A stretch of 64,000 nucleotides of DNA from Maricaulis sp017643475 (GCF_047123815.1 NZ_CP138920.1:124001-188000), one strand, 5' to 3'. Positions 1-9,303 are shown, numbered from the stretch's first letter. Notes: generated by a model not told the origin, from the letters alone. A program made the numbers and translations.

Positions 1-169
1 CATCAGACCGAGTTGCGTTAACGCTAACAGGCGTTTCGGAGGATGCAAGATGTTCCGCACGTCTTTCTGTAATCCAGTCAGGTTCTTCCACACTTGCCTG
101 CGGCATTTGAACAGACGCACACGCAGAGCAGGTAAGGCAAAAAAACAGAATACCTATAAAGCGGTTCAT
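1..169 (-). CDS. Partial exported small protein (possible lipoprotein), N-terminus only
   Basis: The first 56 codons of a minus-strand gene run off the left edge of the window. The start ATG is preceded by a strong Shine-Dalgarno sequence (GAGGAG about 5 nt upstream). The N-terminus MNRFIGILFFCLTCSACAS is a typical signal peptide. Cys17 follows Ser-Ala, as in a lipobox, but position -3 is Cys, so lipidation is uncertain. The mature part is polar and acidic and I do not recognise it. It is divergent from the PHA synthase gene, so positions 170-252 should hold both promoters. Confidence 0.6.
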   Translation of the reverse strand, partial: MNRFIGILFFCLTCSACASVQMPQASVEEPDWITERRAEHLASSETPVSVNATRSD

Positions 170-252
170 GATATCTCCTCGCGCAGGACGCGCTTGTGAT
201 CTTCTATACCGTCTCTCGCCCATGTTCCAATCCCCGATCCAAAGGATTTCCC

Positions 253-2133
253 ATGTCGAGTAAGGACAACCAGGACAACTCAGCCTTTCCCGGCGGCAAT
301 TGGACCGAATGGACCGAGAAAGATCTCGAAACGCTCGACCAGGTCTCGCGAAATCTGATGCAGGCATCGCTGAAGTCGCAGAAGCTGATGTCCGATGTCG
401 TGGCCAAGGCCCTGGAGGGCGATCCAGTTCTGCCACAGGCTGACCCTTTTCATTCCGCGTCGGAATTCGGTGAGGTTTGGAGCCAGATCATCTCCCAACC
501 GGAACTGGTTATGCAGGCCCAGGCCGATTTGATGAAGGGCTATCTGGATCTGTGGTCGAATACGACGAAGCGTGTCGTGACAGGGGATGAACAGGCAGCC
601 ATCAAGCCGGAAGCCGGAGACAAGCGCTGGCGATCGAAAGACTGGAATGAAAACCCGGTCTTTGATGCGATCAAACAATCCTATCTGCTCAACCAGCATT
701 TCCTGATGGGACTGGTTCATGGCGTTGACGGGGTTGATGACAAGACCAAGCGCAAGGTCGAGTTCCTGACCAAACAGATGACAGACGCACTGGCACCCAC
801 GAATTTCGCGCTCACCAATCCCGATGTCATCCGCGAGACCATGCAATCACGCGGCGAGAACCTGACTCGCGGCTTGAAGAACCTGATGGCGGACCTGGAA
901 AAAGGCCATGGCCGCCTGGCTCTGACGCAGACGGATATGGAAGGTTTCAAGGTGGGCCAGGACCTGGCTACCACTGCTGGTGAGGTCGTGTTCGAAAACG
1001 ATATCATCGAGCTGATCCAGTACGCACCGACAACCGAGACCGTAAAGAAGCGTCCGCTTCTGATCTCTCCACCCTGGATCAATAAATTCTACATTCTCGA
1101 CCTGCGCGAGAAGAACTCCATGATCCGCTGGCTGACCAAACAGGGTTTCACGGTCTTCCTGATTTCCTGGGTCAATCCAGGCCCCGAACTCAAGGACAAG
1201 ACTTTCGAGGATTATATGCATCAGGGCCTGCTGGCCGCGATTGATGCAGTCGAGGAAGCCACCGGCGAAACATCCGTAAATACGGTGGGATATTGCGTCG
1301 GCGGAACGCTGCTTGCCAGCACGCTGGCCTATCTTGAGGCCACCGGCCAGCCTGACCGCATCGCCTCGGCGACCTTCTTTGCCGCGCAGACCGACTTTGA
1401 ACTCGCGGGTGACCTGCTCATTTTTATCGATGATGAGTGGATGAAGGAAATCGGGCGCCTGATGGACGCCCAGGGCGGGGTGTTGGACGGACGCACCATG
1501 GCGGACACATTCAACCTGTTGCGCTCGAACGACCTCGTCTGGTCCTTCACCATCAACAACTACCTGTTGGGTCGCCAGCCGCAGGCCTTTGACCTGCTAT
1601 ACTGGAATGCTGACCAGACGCGCATGCCGAAAGCGCTGCACCTTTGGTATCTGGACAATATGTATCGCAATAATCGCCTCTCGAAGGGTGAGCTGAGTTT
1701 TGGGGATGTGCCGCTCGAGCTCAGCGCCGTTAAAACCCCGATCTATATGCAGGCCTCCCGCGATGATCACATCGCGCCATACCCCTCTGTCTACAAGGGC
1801 GCCAAGCGTTTTGGCGGGCCAGTTCGTTATATGATGGCCGGCTCGGGGCATATTGCCGGCGTCATCAATCATCCGGACGCCAACAAGTACCAGCACTGGA
1901 CCAATGATGATTTGCCGGAAACCGTGGATGACTGGATCGCAGGCGCTGTCGAACACCCGGGCTCTTGGTGGCTGGACTGGCGCGAGTGGCTCAATGAACG
2001 GTCCGGTGAAGACGTTCCTGCGCGGACGCCCGGTGACGGCAATCTCGCCGCCATCCGCCCGGCACCCGGTCGCAATGTGCTTGTCCGCTCCGATGAGGAA
2101 ACGGCCAGCCCGAAACCGCAAACCGTCGACTAG
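253..2133 (+). CDS. phaC: Class I poly(3-hydroxyalkanoate) synthase PhaC
   Basis: Polymerises 3-hydroxyacyl-CoA into PHA storage granules. The 626-residue protein has the PhaC N-terminal domain followed by an alpha/beta-hydrolase fold. The lipase-like box G-Y-C-V-G-G places the nucleophile at Cys348. Asp505 (in SRDDHIAP) and His533 (in GSGHIAG) complete the triad, and their spacing matches the Cupriavidus enzyme. An upstream in-frame ATG at 196 would add 19 residues that look like leader sequence. The ATG at 253 begins the usual polar N-terminus and was preferred. No phaA, phaB, phasin or phaE gene lies nearby, and the single long subunit fits class I. Confidence 0.93.
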   Translation: MSSKDNQDNSAFPGGNWTEWTEKDLETLDQVSRNLMQASLKSQKLMSDVVAKALEGDPVLPQADPFHSASEFGEVWSQIISQPELVMQAQADLMKGYLDLWSNTTKRVVTGDEQAAIKPEAGDKRWRSKDWNENPVFDAIKQSYLLNQHFLMGLVHGVDGVDDKTKRKVEFLTKQMTDALAPTNFALTNPDVIRETMQSRGENLTRGLKNLMADLEKGHGRLALTQTDMEGFKVGQDLATTAGEVVFENDIIELIQYAPTTETVKKRPLLISPPWINKFYILDLREKNSMIRWLTKQGFTVFLISWVNPGPELKDKTFEDYMHQGLLAAIDAVEEATGETSVNTVGYCVGGTLLASTLAYLEATGQPDRIASATFFAAQTDFELAGDLLIFIDDEWMKEIGRLMDAQGGVLDGRTMADTFNLLRSNDLVWSFTINNYLLGRQPQAFDLLYWNADQTRMPKALHLWYLDNMYRNNRLSKGELSFGDVPLELSAVKTPIYMQASRDDHIAPYPSVYKGAKRFGGPVRYMMAGSGHIAGVINHPDANKYQHWTNDDLPETVDDWIAGAVEHPGSWWLDWREWLNERSGEDVPARTPGDGNLAAIRPAPGRNVLVRSDEETASPKPQTVD

Positions 2134-2160
2134 TTCCCAACCAGATACCGAGTTGTTCCG

Positions 2161-3045
2161 ATGAAAAACCGCCTCTTCACGATCGCGTCCGCGACCAGTC
2201 TTCTGGCCCTTGCATCTGCGTGCACCCCGGAAGCTCCAACCATGTCCTATCAGGCCCGCGTCCTGGAATGTGTGCGAGAGAACGGGTTCACCATGCTGGC
2301 CGCGCACCGGGCAGGTTTTGGTCCGGGTTATGCAGAAAACGCCATTTCATCCATCCAGCGCAATGCGGATCTGGGTGTGCTCTATGCCGAGGTCGATGTT
2401 GCCGAGAGCGCGGATGGCCAGCTCTATCTGATGCACGACTGGACACTGGACCGCACCACGACCGGCACGGGCGAGATCCGGGAAATGGCGTGGAGCTATA
2501 TCTCCACACTCAACCTGGTTGATCCGGACGGGCAAGAACTGGATGAAACCGTCCCGACATTCGAGGATACGATCCTCGCCGCCCGTGAGTCCGGGGTATA
2601 TCTCAATCTCGATCTTAAAAACGTCTCCGAACAGACACTTGTCGAGGCGATTGCGGCCAATAATGCCGAGAATGAAGTGATCGTCATCGCCTACACCGTT
2701 GAGGATGCAGCGCTTTTACACGCGCTTAATCCCGACCTCGTGCTCTCGGCACCAAACCGCCCGGAGGAACTCGCAGCGGCCGGTGTCAATCTGGACAATG
2801 TCTATCTCTGGCTGGGTGTCGGCGAGCCGGATGCCGAACAGGATGCCGCCCTGGCCACACGGGGCCTGGAAGCGGCAGCAGGCCTCTTCCCGCTCGAAAA
2901 TGGTGAGACGGCGCTCTACACCAACGCTGCCGCGACAGGCGTGGAAGTCCTCTCGATCGATGATGTTCTGACCGGATCCCGCGCGCTGGGCGGCCGGTCT
3001 GCGCTCGACCCACAGATCGAAACCTGCCGCACGGCTGCAAGGTAG
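2161..3045 (+). CDS. Glycerophosphodiester phosphodiesterase family lipoprotein
   Basis: Predicted to hydrolyse glycerophosphodiesters (or a related phosphodiester) at the cell envelope. The 294-residue protein begins with a lipoprotein signal ending LASAC (Cys21). The GDPD-family TIM-barrel residues are visible: His49-Arg50, Glu59-Asn60, Glu77-x-Asp79 and His92-Asp93. The usual HRG-GG loop is replaced by HRAGFG, as in some divergent members. It starts 27 nt after phaC and may be co-transcribed with it. It is convergent with the ABC exporter gene, with only 7 nt between the stops. Substrate is not evident from sequence. Confidence 0.8.
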   Translation: MKNRLFTIASATSLLALASACTPEAPTMSYQARVLECVRENGFTMLAAHRAGFGPGYAENAISSIQRNADLGVLYAEVDVAESADGQLYLMHDWTLDRTTTGTGEIREMAWSYISTLNLVDPDGQELDETVPTFEDTILAARESGVYLNLDLKNVSEQTLVEAIAANNAENEVIVIAYTVEDAALLHALNPDLVLSAPNRPEELAAAGVNLDNVYLWLGVGEPDAEQDAALATRGLEAAAGLFPLENGETALYTNAAATGVEVLSIDDVLTGSRALGGRSALDPQIETCRTAAR

Positions 3046-3052
3046 CGGAGCG

Positions 3053-4924
3053 TCATTGACGCTCGCCGAACTGCAGCTCGATATAACGCGCGTAAAGACC
3101 GCCACGCTTCAGCAATTCCTCGTGCGTACCCAGGTCGACGACCCGACCGTTTTCCATCACGACAATGCGGTCAGCTTCGCGCACCGTTGCCAGGCGGTGC
3201 GCGATCACCAGCGTGGTGCGATCCCGCGATACGCGTTCAAACGCCTGCTGGATGACCTGTTCACTTTCGCTGTCCAGTGCGCTGGTCGCCTCGTCCAGCA
3301 GCAATACCGGCGCATCCCGCAGGATCGCGCGCGCAATCGCCAGCCGCTGCCGCTGACCACCCGAAAGCGTTCCGGCATTCTCGCCAAGCTGGGTGTCAAA
3401 ACCCGCCGGAAGCGCGGAGATGAAGTCGTGTGCGTTGGCCGCCTTTGCAGCGGCAATCACCTCATCATGGGTGGCGTCCGGACGCCCGAACAGGATGTTG
3501 TCCGCCACACTGCCAGAGAAGAGCGGTGCATTTTGCTGCACGATGGCCAGCGCACCGCGCAGTTCGACCGGATCGAGATCGCGGATATCCACCCCGTCCA
3601 GGCTCACACCGCCGGTGGCCGGATCGTAAAGACGAAGCAGAAGCTGGAAAATTGTACTCTTGCCGGCGCCCGATGGCCCGACCAGGGCTATGGTTTCCCC
3701 CGGTGATACGTTCAGTGAAACATCGTGCAGAACGTCATCTTCCGGTCTCGCCGGATAGGCGAAGGTAACGCCATCGAATCTGATCGCGCCGCTCACGTCT
3801 TCAGGCAGGGCCTTCGGTTTTTCCGGTGCCTCGATATCGGTGTCGGCGGACAGCAATTCCATCAGCCTTTCAGTGGCGCCTGCGGCTCGCATGACCTCGG
3901 CATAGGTCTCCGTCAGCATGCCGACACCCGAAACGGCGACAAAGGCATACATGACAAACTGCGTCATCGCGCCAGGCGTGATAGCGCCCGATTGAACCTG
4001 GGTCGCACCGAACCACAACACCGCCATCAATCCCGCCAGAACCACCGAAAAGATAATCGCCGTCATATAGGACCGTGTGCGGATCCGGCGCAGCGAGGCC
4101 TGGAAATTGGTTTCCACCGAAGCCCCGAAACGCGCCCGCTCCTGGGATTCACGGGTAAAAGCCTGGACAGTTTCAATGGCCGAAAGGCTTTCGCTGGCTC
4201 TCGCAGACGCCTCAGCCAGCGTGTCCTGGCTGTCACGGGAGAAACGTTGCACCCGGCGACCAAACATCATGATCGGGCCCAGTATTACTGGCCCAAGAGC
4301 CAGCACCATCAGGGAGAGTTGCCAGTTCACAACCACCATCAAGGCCAGTGCCCCGCCGGTCGTCACCACCGTTCGAATCGCCACGGAAACAGACGAACCG
4401 ACAACGGTCTGGATCAGCGTGGTGTCCGTCGTCAGACGCGACAGCACTTCACCGGTTCGTGTGCTGACATAGAAACCCGGGCTGAGGCTCAGCAGGTGGT
4501 TGAAGACGTTTTTTCGCAAGTCAGCGACGACACGCTCGCCCAGCCGACTGATAAAATAGAAGCGCAGCGCACTGACCATGCCGAGCACCACAGCCAGCCC
4601 CATGCCAACCAGGAAGAAGGTCGACAGTTCGGCATTGGGCAGGAGTTCGGTACAAACATCCGACGTCGCCGCACCGCCAAATCCACAATCCACCACCAGG
4701 CGGAAAGCACCGGGCAAGGCCAGTGTCAAAGCTGCGGCTAGCCCGAGGAAGATGACAAAGAGCAAAAGCGTCAGTGGATATCGAAGGATATAGGGCATGA
4801 GGCGGCTGAGCGGTTTGAGCTCACGACCCTTCTCGCGATTGGCCTGTTCGTTTTCCAGCTGGGTTGCAAAGCTCGATCCGCGATCCTGGTCGACACGGGC
4901 ACGTTGATTTGGGGTGTCAGTCAC
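3053..4924 (-). CDS. ABC transporter, fused permease and ATPase (MsbA/ABCB-like exporter)
   Basis: A half-size ABC exporter of 623 residues that should act as a homodimer in the inner membrane. An N-terminal type I exporter membrane domain (about residues 45-350, six helices) is followed by an ATPase domain. Walker A is GPSGAGKST (Lys422), the signature is LSGGQRQR, and Walker B is VLLLDEAT followed by the switch His in IAHRLAT. Family members export lipids, lipid A or hydrophobic compounds; the substrate cannot be read from sequence. The N-terminal 40 residues are polar and charged. Confidence 0.85.
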   Translation of the reverse strand: MTDTPNQRARVDQDRGSSFATQLENEQANREKGRELKPLSRLMPYILRYPLTLLLFVIFLGLAAALTLALPGAFRLVVDCGFGGAATSDVCTELLPNAELSTFFLVGMGLAVVLGMVSALRFYFISRLGERVVADLRKNVFNHLLSLSPGFYVSTRTGEVLSRLTTDTTLIQTVVGSSVSVAIRTVVTTGGALALMVVVNWQLSLMVLALGPVILGPIMMFGRRVQRFSRDSQDTLAEASARASESLSAIETVQAFTRESQERARFGASVETNFQASLRRIRTRSYMTAIIFSVVLAGLMAVLWFGATQVQSGAITPGAMTQFVMYAFVAVSGVGMLTETYAEVMRAAGATERLMELLSADTDIEAPEKPKALPEDVSGAIRFDGVTFAYPARPEDDVLHDVSLNVSPGETIALVGPSGAGKSTIFQLLLRLYDPATGGVSLDGVDIRDLDPVELRGALAIVQQNAPLFSGSVADNILFGRPDATHDEVIAAAKAANAHDFISALPAGFDTQLGENAGTLSGGQRQRLAIARAILRDAPVLLLDEATSALDSESEQVIQQAFERVSRDRTTLVIAHRLATVREADRIVVMENGRVVDLGTHEELLKRGGLYARYIELQFGERQ

Positions 4925-4942
4925 TTGGGCCTCAAGACAAAG

Positions 4943-4976
4943 GGGGCTGCGTCCCTCATATAGGTGGCGCAGCCCC
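4943..4976 (-). terminator. Terminator-like hairpin downstream of the methyltransferase gene
   Basis: A perfect 9-bp GC-rich stem (GGGGCTGCG / CGCAGCCCC) with a 16-nt loop lies between the methyltransferase stop and the ABC-exporter start. Read on the minus strand it is followed by CCTTTGTC, a weak U-tract, so it may end methyltransferase transcription. It also sits in the 5' leader of the exporter gene, so a role there is possible. Confidence 0.45.
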
Positions 4977-4998
4977 GACCTCCTAGGGGGAAGGATGG

Positions 4999-5619
4999 TT
5001 AGGGTTTGCGCGCGATCACGAAGACAGAATTACCGCTGCCCGGCACCCATTCATGTTCAATCTCAAAACCGCCATCACGCAGGCTGTCGACCAGCTGGCC
5101 ATAGGTGAAGATGCGCACCAGCGGCAATCTACCAATCAGGCGCCCGCCCCACAGGAGAGGCGCCATGAACCAGAGTTTGTTGCCCAGGCAGGCCGTGCTG
5201 GTGATGAAATACCCGCCCGGTTTGAGCATCTCGCGCACTTTGGCAATCGCCGGACGCCGGTCTGACAAAAGGTGTAGGATAGACATCCCCAGCACGACAT
5301 CGAAACTGACCTGAGGTGCCGTAAGCGTATCGAAATCGGCTTGCTGGAAAGTGACGTTCTCGACGCCGTTTTCCGCCTTCTGCCGATCGGCGATCTCGAG
5401 CATGTTTTCGGAAATATCCGTGGCGAGGATATGCTTTACAAATCGTGCGTGTTTCAGCGCCGTACCGCCGGTCCCGCAACCGAATTCCAGCACGTTACTG
5501 TCCTTGCTCAGCTTCTCGCGGGTCAGCTCGAGCTTGCGCTCATAGGCTGCCTCATCATTGATGGGCTGCTGAAAATACTTGGTCGCGATGCGATCCCAAA
5601 ACCGGGCCTTGTTACTCAT
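4999..5619 (-). CDS. Class I SAM-dependent methyltransferase
   Basis: A 206-residue Rossmann-fold methyltransferase with motif I VLEFGCGTGGTALKHA near residue 50 and an acidic residue in DISENMLEIA that should bind SAM ribose. A conserved LGMSILHLL motif IV region and LKPGGYFI follow. The substrate is unknown. The ATG at 5619 (MSNKARFWDR) was chosen because AGAGAG precedes it; an upstream extension of 32 residues crosses the divergent promoter region and looks non-coding. It is divergent from the LysR regulator at 5715, the usual layout for a LysR target. Confidence 0.8.
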   Translation of the reverse strand: MSNKARFWDRIATKYFQQPINDEAAYERKLELTREKLSKDSNVLEFGCGTGGTALKHARFVKHILATDISENMLEIADRQKAENGVENVTFQQADFDTLTAPQVSFDVVLGMSILHLLSDRRPAIAKVREMLKPGGYFITSTACLGNKLWFMAPLLWGGRLIGRLPLVRIFTYGQLVDSLRDGGFEIEHEWVPGSGNSVFVIARKP

Positions 5620-5669
5620 TATCTCTCTCTGATCGCTTGTGTTGCCCCTCTCAATACATATACAAGTAT

Positions 5670-5692
5670 CGAATATACACCGATCATATTCG
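5670..5692. promoter_or_regulatory. Perfect inverted repeat in the methyltransferase/LysR intergenic region
   Basis: CGAATAT, nine spacer bases, then ATATTCG form perfect 7-bp inverted arms 22 nt before the LysR start codon and 50 nt before the methyltransferase start. The dyad and spacing resemble LysR-type operators. The assignment to this regulator rests on position only. Confidence 0.5.
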
Positions 5693-5714
5693 GACATCTG
5701 ATATACATAGAACA

Positions 5715-6644
5715 ATGAACTGGCAGGCTATCTCCTTTGACTGGAACCAGGTTCGGGCTTTTCTGGCCACGGCCGAGGAAGGCTCGTTGTCCGCTGCTGC
5801 GCGGGCCTTGGGACAAACCCAACCCACACTCAGCAGGCAAATCACCGCGCTTGAAGAAACCCTGGGAGTGATACTGTTCCAGCGCGGCCATCGCTCGACC
5901 GACCTCACCCAGTCCGGCATTGAATTACTGGAACATGTCCGGGCGATGGGAGAAGCCGCCAACCGCATCTCGCTTACCGCATCCGGCCAGGCCTCTACCG
6001 TGGACGGCCAGGTCACGATCACCTCGACGGATACGATGGCAGCGGTATTCCTGCCCAAGATCCTGCGCAAGCTGCGTGAGCAGGCTCCCAAAATCTCGAT
6101 CGAGATCATTGGCGCATCGGAGATCCGGGACCTGCGTAAACGTGAGGCGGACATCGCCATCCGCCATGCTCGTCCAGACCAGTCCGACCTTTATTGCAAG
6201 CTCATCGGGGAGACGAAGGGCGCGCTGTATGCAACACGGGATTTTCTCGATGAGTGGGGACGACCGGAAACGCCAGAAGATCTGAAGAATTATCCCTTCA
6301 TCGGCTTCGACCGGAATGAGGAAGCCCTGCCCTATTTCCGTGAAATGGGATTTGAGATCAGCCTGGACAATTTCCGTATCAGTGCCAATCGTGGCCCGGC
6401 CATCATGGCTTATGTGCGCGAAGGCCTTGGCATCACACCACTCACCCATGATTTCGCTGGCCTGTACCCGGAACTGGAAATGGTCCTGCCCGACAAGCTC
6501 AAGCAGCTCGATGTCCCGGTTTGGCTGGTCACGCACCAGGAACTCAAGACCAGTCGGCGGATCCGGCTGGTGTTTGACCTGCTGGCAGAGGAGCTGTCAG
6601 CAATCCTTCACGCCAGCCCGCCCCCTCAAAATATCAGTCAATAA
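5715..6644 (+). CDS. LysR-family transcriptional regulator
   Basis: A 309-residue regulator with a winged helix-turn-helix at about residues 10-70 (including AAARALGQTQPTLSRQI) and a periplasmic-binding-protein-like effector domain after residue 90. The ATG at 5715 was preferred over an upstream in-frame start because family proteins begin just before the FDWNQVRAFL helix. It probably regulates the divergent methyltransferase, itself, or both through the inverted repeat between them. The effector is unknown. Confidence 0.85.
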   Translation: MNWQAISFDWNQVRAFLATAEEGSLSAAARALGQTQPTLSRQITALEETLGVILFQRGHRSTDLTQSGIELLEHVRAMGEAANRISLTASGQASTVDGQVTITSTDTMAAVFLPKILRKLREQAPKISIEIIGASEIRDLRKREADIAIRHARPDQSDLYCKLIGETKGALYATRDFLDEWGRPETPEDLKNYPFIGFDRNEEALPYFREMGFEISLDNFRISANRGPAIMAYVREGLGITPLTHDFAGLYPELEMVLPDKLKQLDVPVWLVTHQELKTSRRIRLVFDLLAEELSAILHASPPPQNISQ

Positions 6645-6675
6645 AAAACGGGCGGCTCCATTTGGCACCGCCCGT
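6642..6675 (-). terminator. Rho-independent terminator of rplM-rpsI
   Basis: An 8-bp stem ACGGGCGG/CCGCCCGT followed, on the minus strand, by TTTTTTAT. It lies 27 nt beyond the rpsI stop and abuts the convergent lysR gene. On the plus strand there is no U-tract. Confidence 0.8.
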
Positions 6676-6701
6676 CTCGTAACCTGTAAAGGTCGCAGCG
6701 A

Positions 6702-7196
6702 TTAACGCTTGGAGAACTGGAAGGAACGACGGGCTTTCGCCTTGCCGTACTTCTTACGTTCAACAACGCGGCTGTCGCGCGTGATAAAGCCGTTGGCTTT
6801 CAGCACCGGACGCAGGCCCGGCTCGAAATAGGTCAGCGCCTTGGAGATGCCGTGGCGAACCGCACCGGCCTGGCCAGACAGGCCACCGCCCTTGACGGTT
6901 GCGACGATGTCAAACTCGTTGACACGCTCAGCGGTTTCCAGCGGCTGCTGGAGCAGCATGCGCAGTACCGGACGCGCAAAATACTGTTCCTGATCGCGTC
7001 CATTGATCGTGATCTTGCCATTGCCACGCTTGATCCAGACACGAGCGACGGCGTTCTTACGCTTGCCAGTGGCATAGGCGCGGCCGTGTTCGTCGATCTG
7101 CGGCTCGGTCGGAGTTGCGCTGGTTTCGACAGCGTCATTGCCGGCGTCAGTGATGACGTCTTTCAGGTCCTCGAGGGAACGTGCTTCATCAGCCAT
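6702..7196 (-). CDS. rpsI: 30S ribosomal protein S9
   Basis: Ribosomal protein uS9, 164 residues. The conserved core includes YATGKRKNAVARVWIKRGNG and the C-terminal KARRSFQFSKR tail that reaches the P-site tRNA. A 40-residue acidic N-terminal extension before the core is common in alphaproteobacterial S9. It starts 2 nt after the rplM stop, so the pair is co-transcribed and probably translationally coupled. Confidence 0.97.
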   Translation of the reverse strand: MADEARSLEDLKDVITDAGNDAVETSATPTEPQIDEHGRAYATGKRKNAVARVWIKRGNGKITINGRDQEQYFARPVLRMLLQQPLETAERVNEFDIVATVKGGGLSGQAGAVRHGISKALTYFEPGLRPVLKANGFITRDSRVVERKKYGKAKARRSFQFSKR

Positions 7197-7198
7197 GA

Positions 7199-7663
7199 TC
7201 AGCCTCGTGCGTTCTTGGAGTTCATGGATTTGAAATCGATCACTTCAGGCTGCTGAGCCTCGTGCTTGTGATCGGTACCGGCGTAGACGCGCAGTTTGGA
7301 GAACTGCTTGCGAGCCAGCGGGCTTTCTTTCGGCAGCATGCGCTTGACCGCAGCTTCCAGGACGCGTTCCGGGAAACGACCGTCCAGCAGTTTCGCCGGG
7401 CTGGTTTCCTTGATGCCGCCCGGGTGGCCGGTGTGACGGTAGTAACGCTTGTCGTCACGCTTGTTGCCGGTGAAGACAACTTTTTCAGCGTTGATGACAA
7501 CAACGTGGTCGCCAGTGTCGACATGCGGGGTAAAGTCCGGACGGTGCTTGCCGCGAAGACGCATGGCGATGAACGACGCCAGGCGGCCAACAACAGCGCC
7601 TTCTGCGTCGATCACAATCCACTTGTTCTCGACTTCCGCCGGTTTTGCGGAGTAAGTTTTCAT
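7199..7663 (-). CDS. rplM: 50S ribosomal protein L13
   Basis: Ribosomal protein uL13, 154 residues, with the family core WIVIDAEGAVVGRLAS, GDHVVVINAEKV and the ML-P motif KRMLPKESPLARKQFSKLRVYAG. It is first in the rplM-rpsI operon, in the universal order. Its promoter must lie in the 212-nt gap shared with the divergent PhoX-like gene. Confidence 0.97.
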   Translation of the reverse strand: MKTYSAKPAEVENKWIVIDAEGAVVGRLASFIAMRLRGKHRPDFTPHVDTGDHVVVINAEKVVFTGNKRDDKRYYRHTGHPGGIKETSPAKLLDGRFPERVLEAAVKRMLPKESPLARKQFSKLRVYAGTDHKHEAQQPEVIDFKSMNSKNARG

Positions 7664-7875
7664 TTCAATCCTGCCTCAGATTTAGAGCCATGGTGCGAAT
7701 TCGAGCGCGCGATGTACGTTCGAATGACTCAAGCGTCAAGCACCCATCGCAAAAAGCGTTGTTTTAATTACACCTAGCCATGCGGTTATATAATACCGCA
7801 AAACAGAAACCGGTCATACGAGCGTCGCAAACTCATTGTATTCGCTACGTGATTTCAAGCCTTATGGAGAGCGTC

Positions 7876-9303
7876 ATGTCCCTGTCCCGCCGTCACTTTT
7901 TGCAGCAAGCTGCAGCAACCTCGATTGCCTTCACCGGACTGTCGGCCTGTCAGACAATGCGTGGCACGGCTCACGCCCCGCTGGACAATCTCGAACAGGC
8001 CTACACGAACATGATCAATCCGCATGGGCCTCTACGACGAGACCCAGCCGGATTGTTCGACCTGCCTGACGGTTTTTCCTACCGGGTCCTGTCGACCATG
8101 GGTGAAGAAATGTCCGACGGGCTGTTGGCCGCGGGAGATTTTGACGGCATGGGCTGTTTTGCGCGCCCTGACGGCTTGCTCACTCTCGTTCGAAATCACG
8201 AGCTTCGACAGGACCAATATACCAAGTCCGCCTTTGCATCGGATGCATCCCGGCTGGATCGTATTGATCGCTCGCGGGTCTGGGACTGGACCGAGGATGG
8301 TCGTCCCCACCTAGGTGGCACCACCCATCTGATCGTCAACCCGGACACGCTTCGGGTCGAACGCAGTTTCATGTCGCTGGCAGGAACCAATAACAACTGC
8401 GCTGGCGGTGTGACGCCCTGGGGCAGCTGGATCACCTGTGAAGAAACCGAGATGAATGCGGGCCCGGATGCCCGGGTCGAGCATGGTTATAATTTCGAGG
8501 TCCCCTCCTCGGCCACAGGCCTCATCCAGCCTGTGCCGCTCAAGGCCATGGGCCGTTTTCGCCATGAAGCAGTGGCGGTTGATCCGGCTAGCGGTGTCGT
8601 GTTCCAGACCGAGGACCAGCGCGGCACCTCCCTCTTCTATCGCTTCCTACCCGATGTGCCCGGCGAACTGGCCCGCGGTGGACGTCTGCAGGCACTCGCG
8701 GTACGCGGTCAGCCCGGCGCCGACCTCCGCAATTGGGACATGCAGTCACTCGCCCAGGGCGCTTCAGTTCAGGTGTATTGGATCGATCTGGACGATGTCG
8801 AGGCGCCGGACGCGGATCTTGCCGAACGTGGCCATGCAGCCGGCGCGGCGCGCTTCACACGCGGCGAAGGGCTCTGGTGGGGCAATGGGGAATGTTATTT
8901 CACCTGCACGGATGGCGGTCCGGCACGCATCGGCCAGATCTGGCGATACCGCCCGAGCCGTTTTGAAGGCCGTCCCGGAGAAGCCGGTGAGCCAGGTGAG
9001 CTCACGCTTTTCCTCGAGAGCACGGATGATCGCATCATGGAATATTGCGACAATATCTGCGTCGCGCCTTGGGGTGACCTCATTGTCGTGGAAGACGGAG
9101 ATGCCGATCAATACATCCGCGGCGTGACGCCGTCCGGTGAGGTGTATACGATTGGCAGAAATGCCGATATCGGCCCTGATGGCGAAAAAAGTGAGATTAC
9201 CGGACCATGTTTCAGTCCCGATGGTTTGACCCTGTTCTTCAACGTTCAACGAAATCCCGGGCGGACCTTCGCCGTCCGCGGTCCCTGGCGCGTGCGAGCC
9301 TGA
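7876..9303 (+). CDS. PhoX-like (DUF839) protein with Tat lipoprotein signal
   Basis: A 475-residue exported protein of the alkaline phosphatase PhoX/DUF839 family, a metal-dependent beta-propeller fold. The N-terminus SLSRRHFLQ is a twin-arginine motif, and LSAC (Cys25) gives a plausible lipobox. Family-like stretches include GTNNNCAGGVTPWGSWITCEE, HEAVAVDPASG and DNICVAPWGDLIVVEDGD. PhoX enzymes release phosphate from organic esters; many DUF839 proteins are uncharacterised, so activity is inferred. The ATG at 7876 with GGAGA upstream was chosen over in-frame starts at 7864 and earlier. The next gene overlaps its end by 97 nt. Confidence 0.8.
   Translation: MSLSRRHFLQQAAATSIAFTGLSACQTMRGTAHAPLDNLEQAYTNMINPHGPLRRDPAGLFDLPDGFSYRVLSTMGEEMSDGLLAAGDFDGMGCFARPDGLLTLVRNHELRQDQYTKSAFASDASRLDRIDRSRVWDWTEDGRPHLGGTTHLIVNPDTLRVERSFMSLAGTNNNCAGGVTPWGSWITCEETEMNAGPDARVEHGYNFEVPSSATGLIQPVPLKAMGRFRHEAVAVDPASGVVFQTEDQRGTSLFYRFLPDVPGELARGGRLQALAVRGQPGADLRNWDMQSLAQGASVQVYWIDLDDVEAPDADLAERGHAAGAARFTRGEGLWWGNGECYFTCTDGGPARIGQIWRYRPSRFEGRPGEAGEPGELTLFLESTDDRIMEYCDNICVAPWGDLIVVEDGDADQYIRGVTPSGEVYTIGRNADIGPDGEKSEITGPCFSPDGLTLFFNVQRNPGRTFAVRGPWRVRA

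Noticed and set aside
3725..4741. 338-residue ORF opposite the ABC exporter
   Set aside because: Shadow frame of the conserved membrane and ATPase domains, with no family features.
7784..7805. Small hairpin around the TATATAATA sequence between rplM and the PhoX-like gene
   Set aside because: Only five base pairs pair cleanly; not distinguishable from promoter AT-richness.
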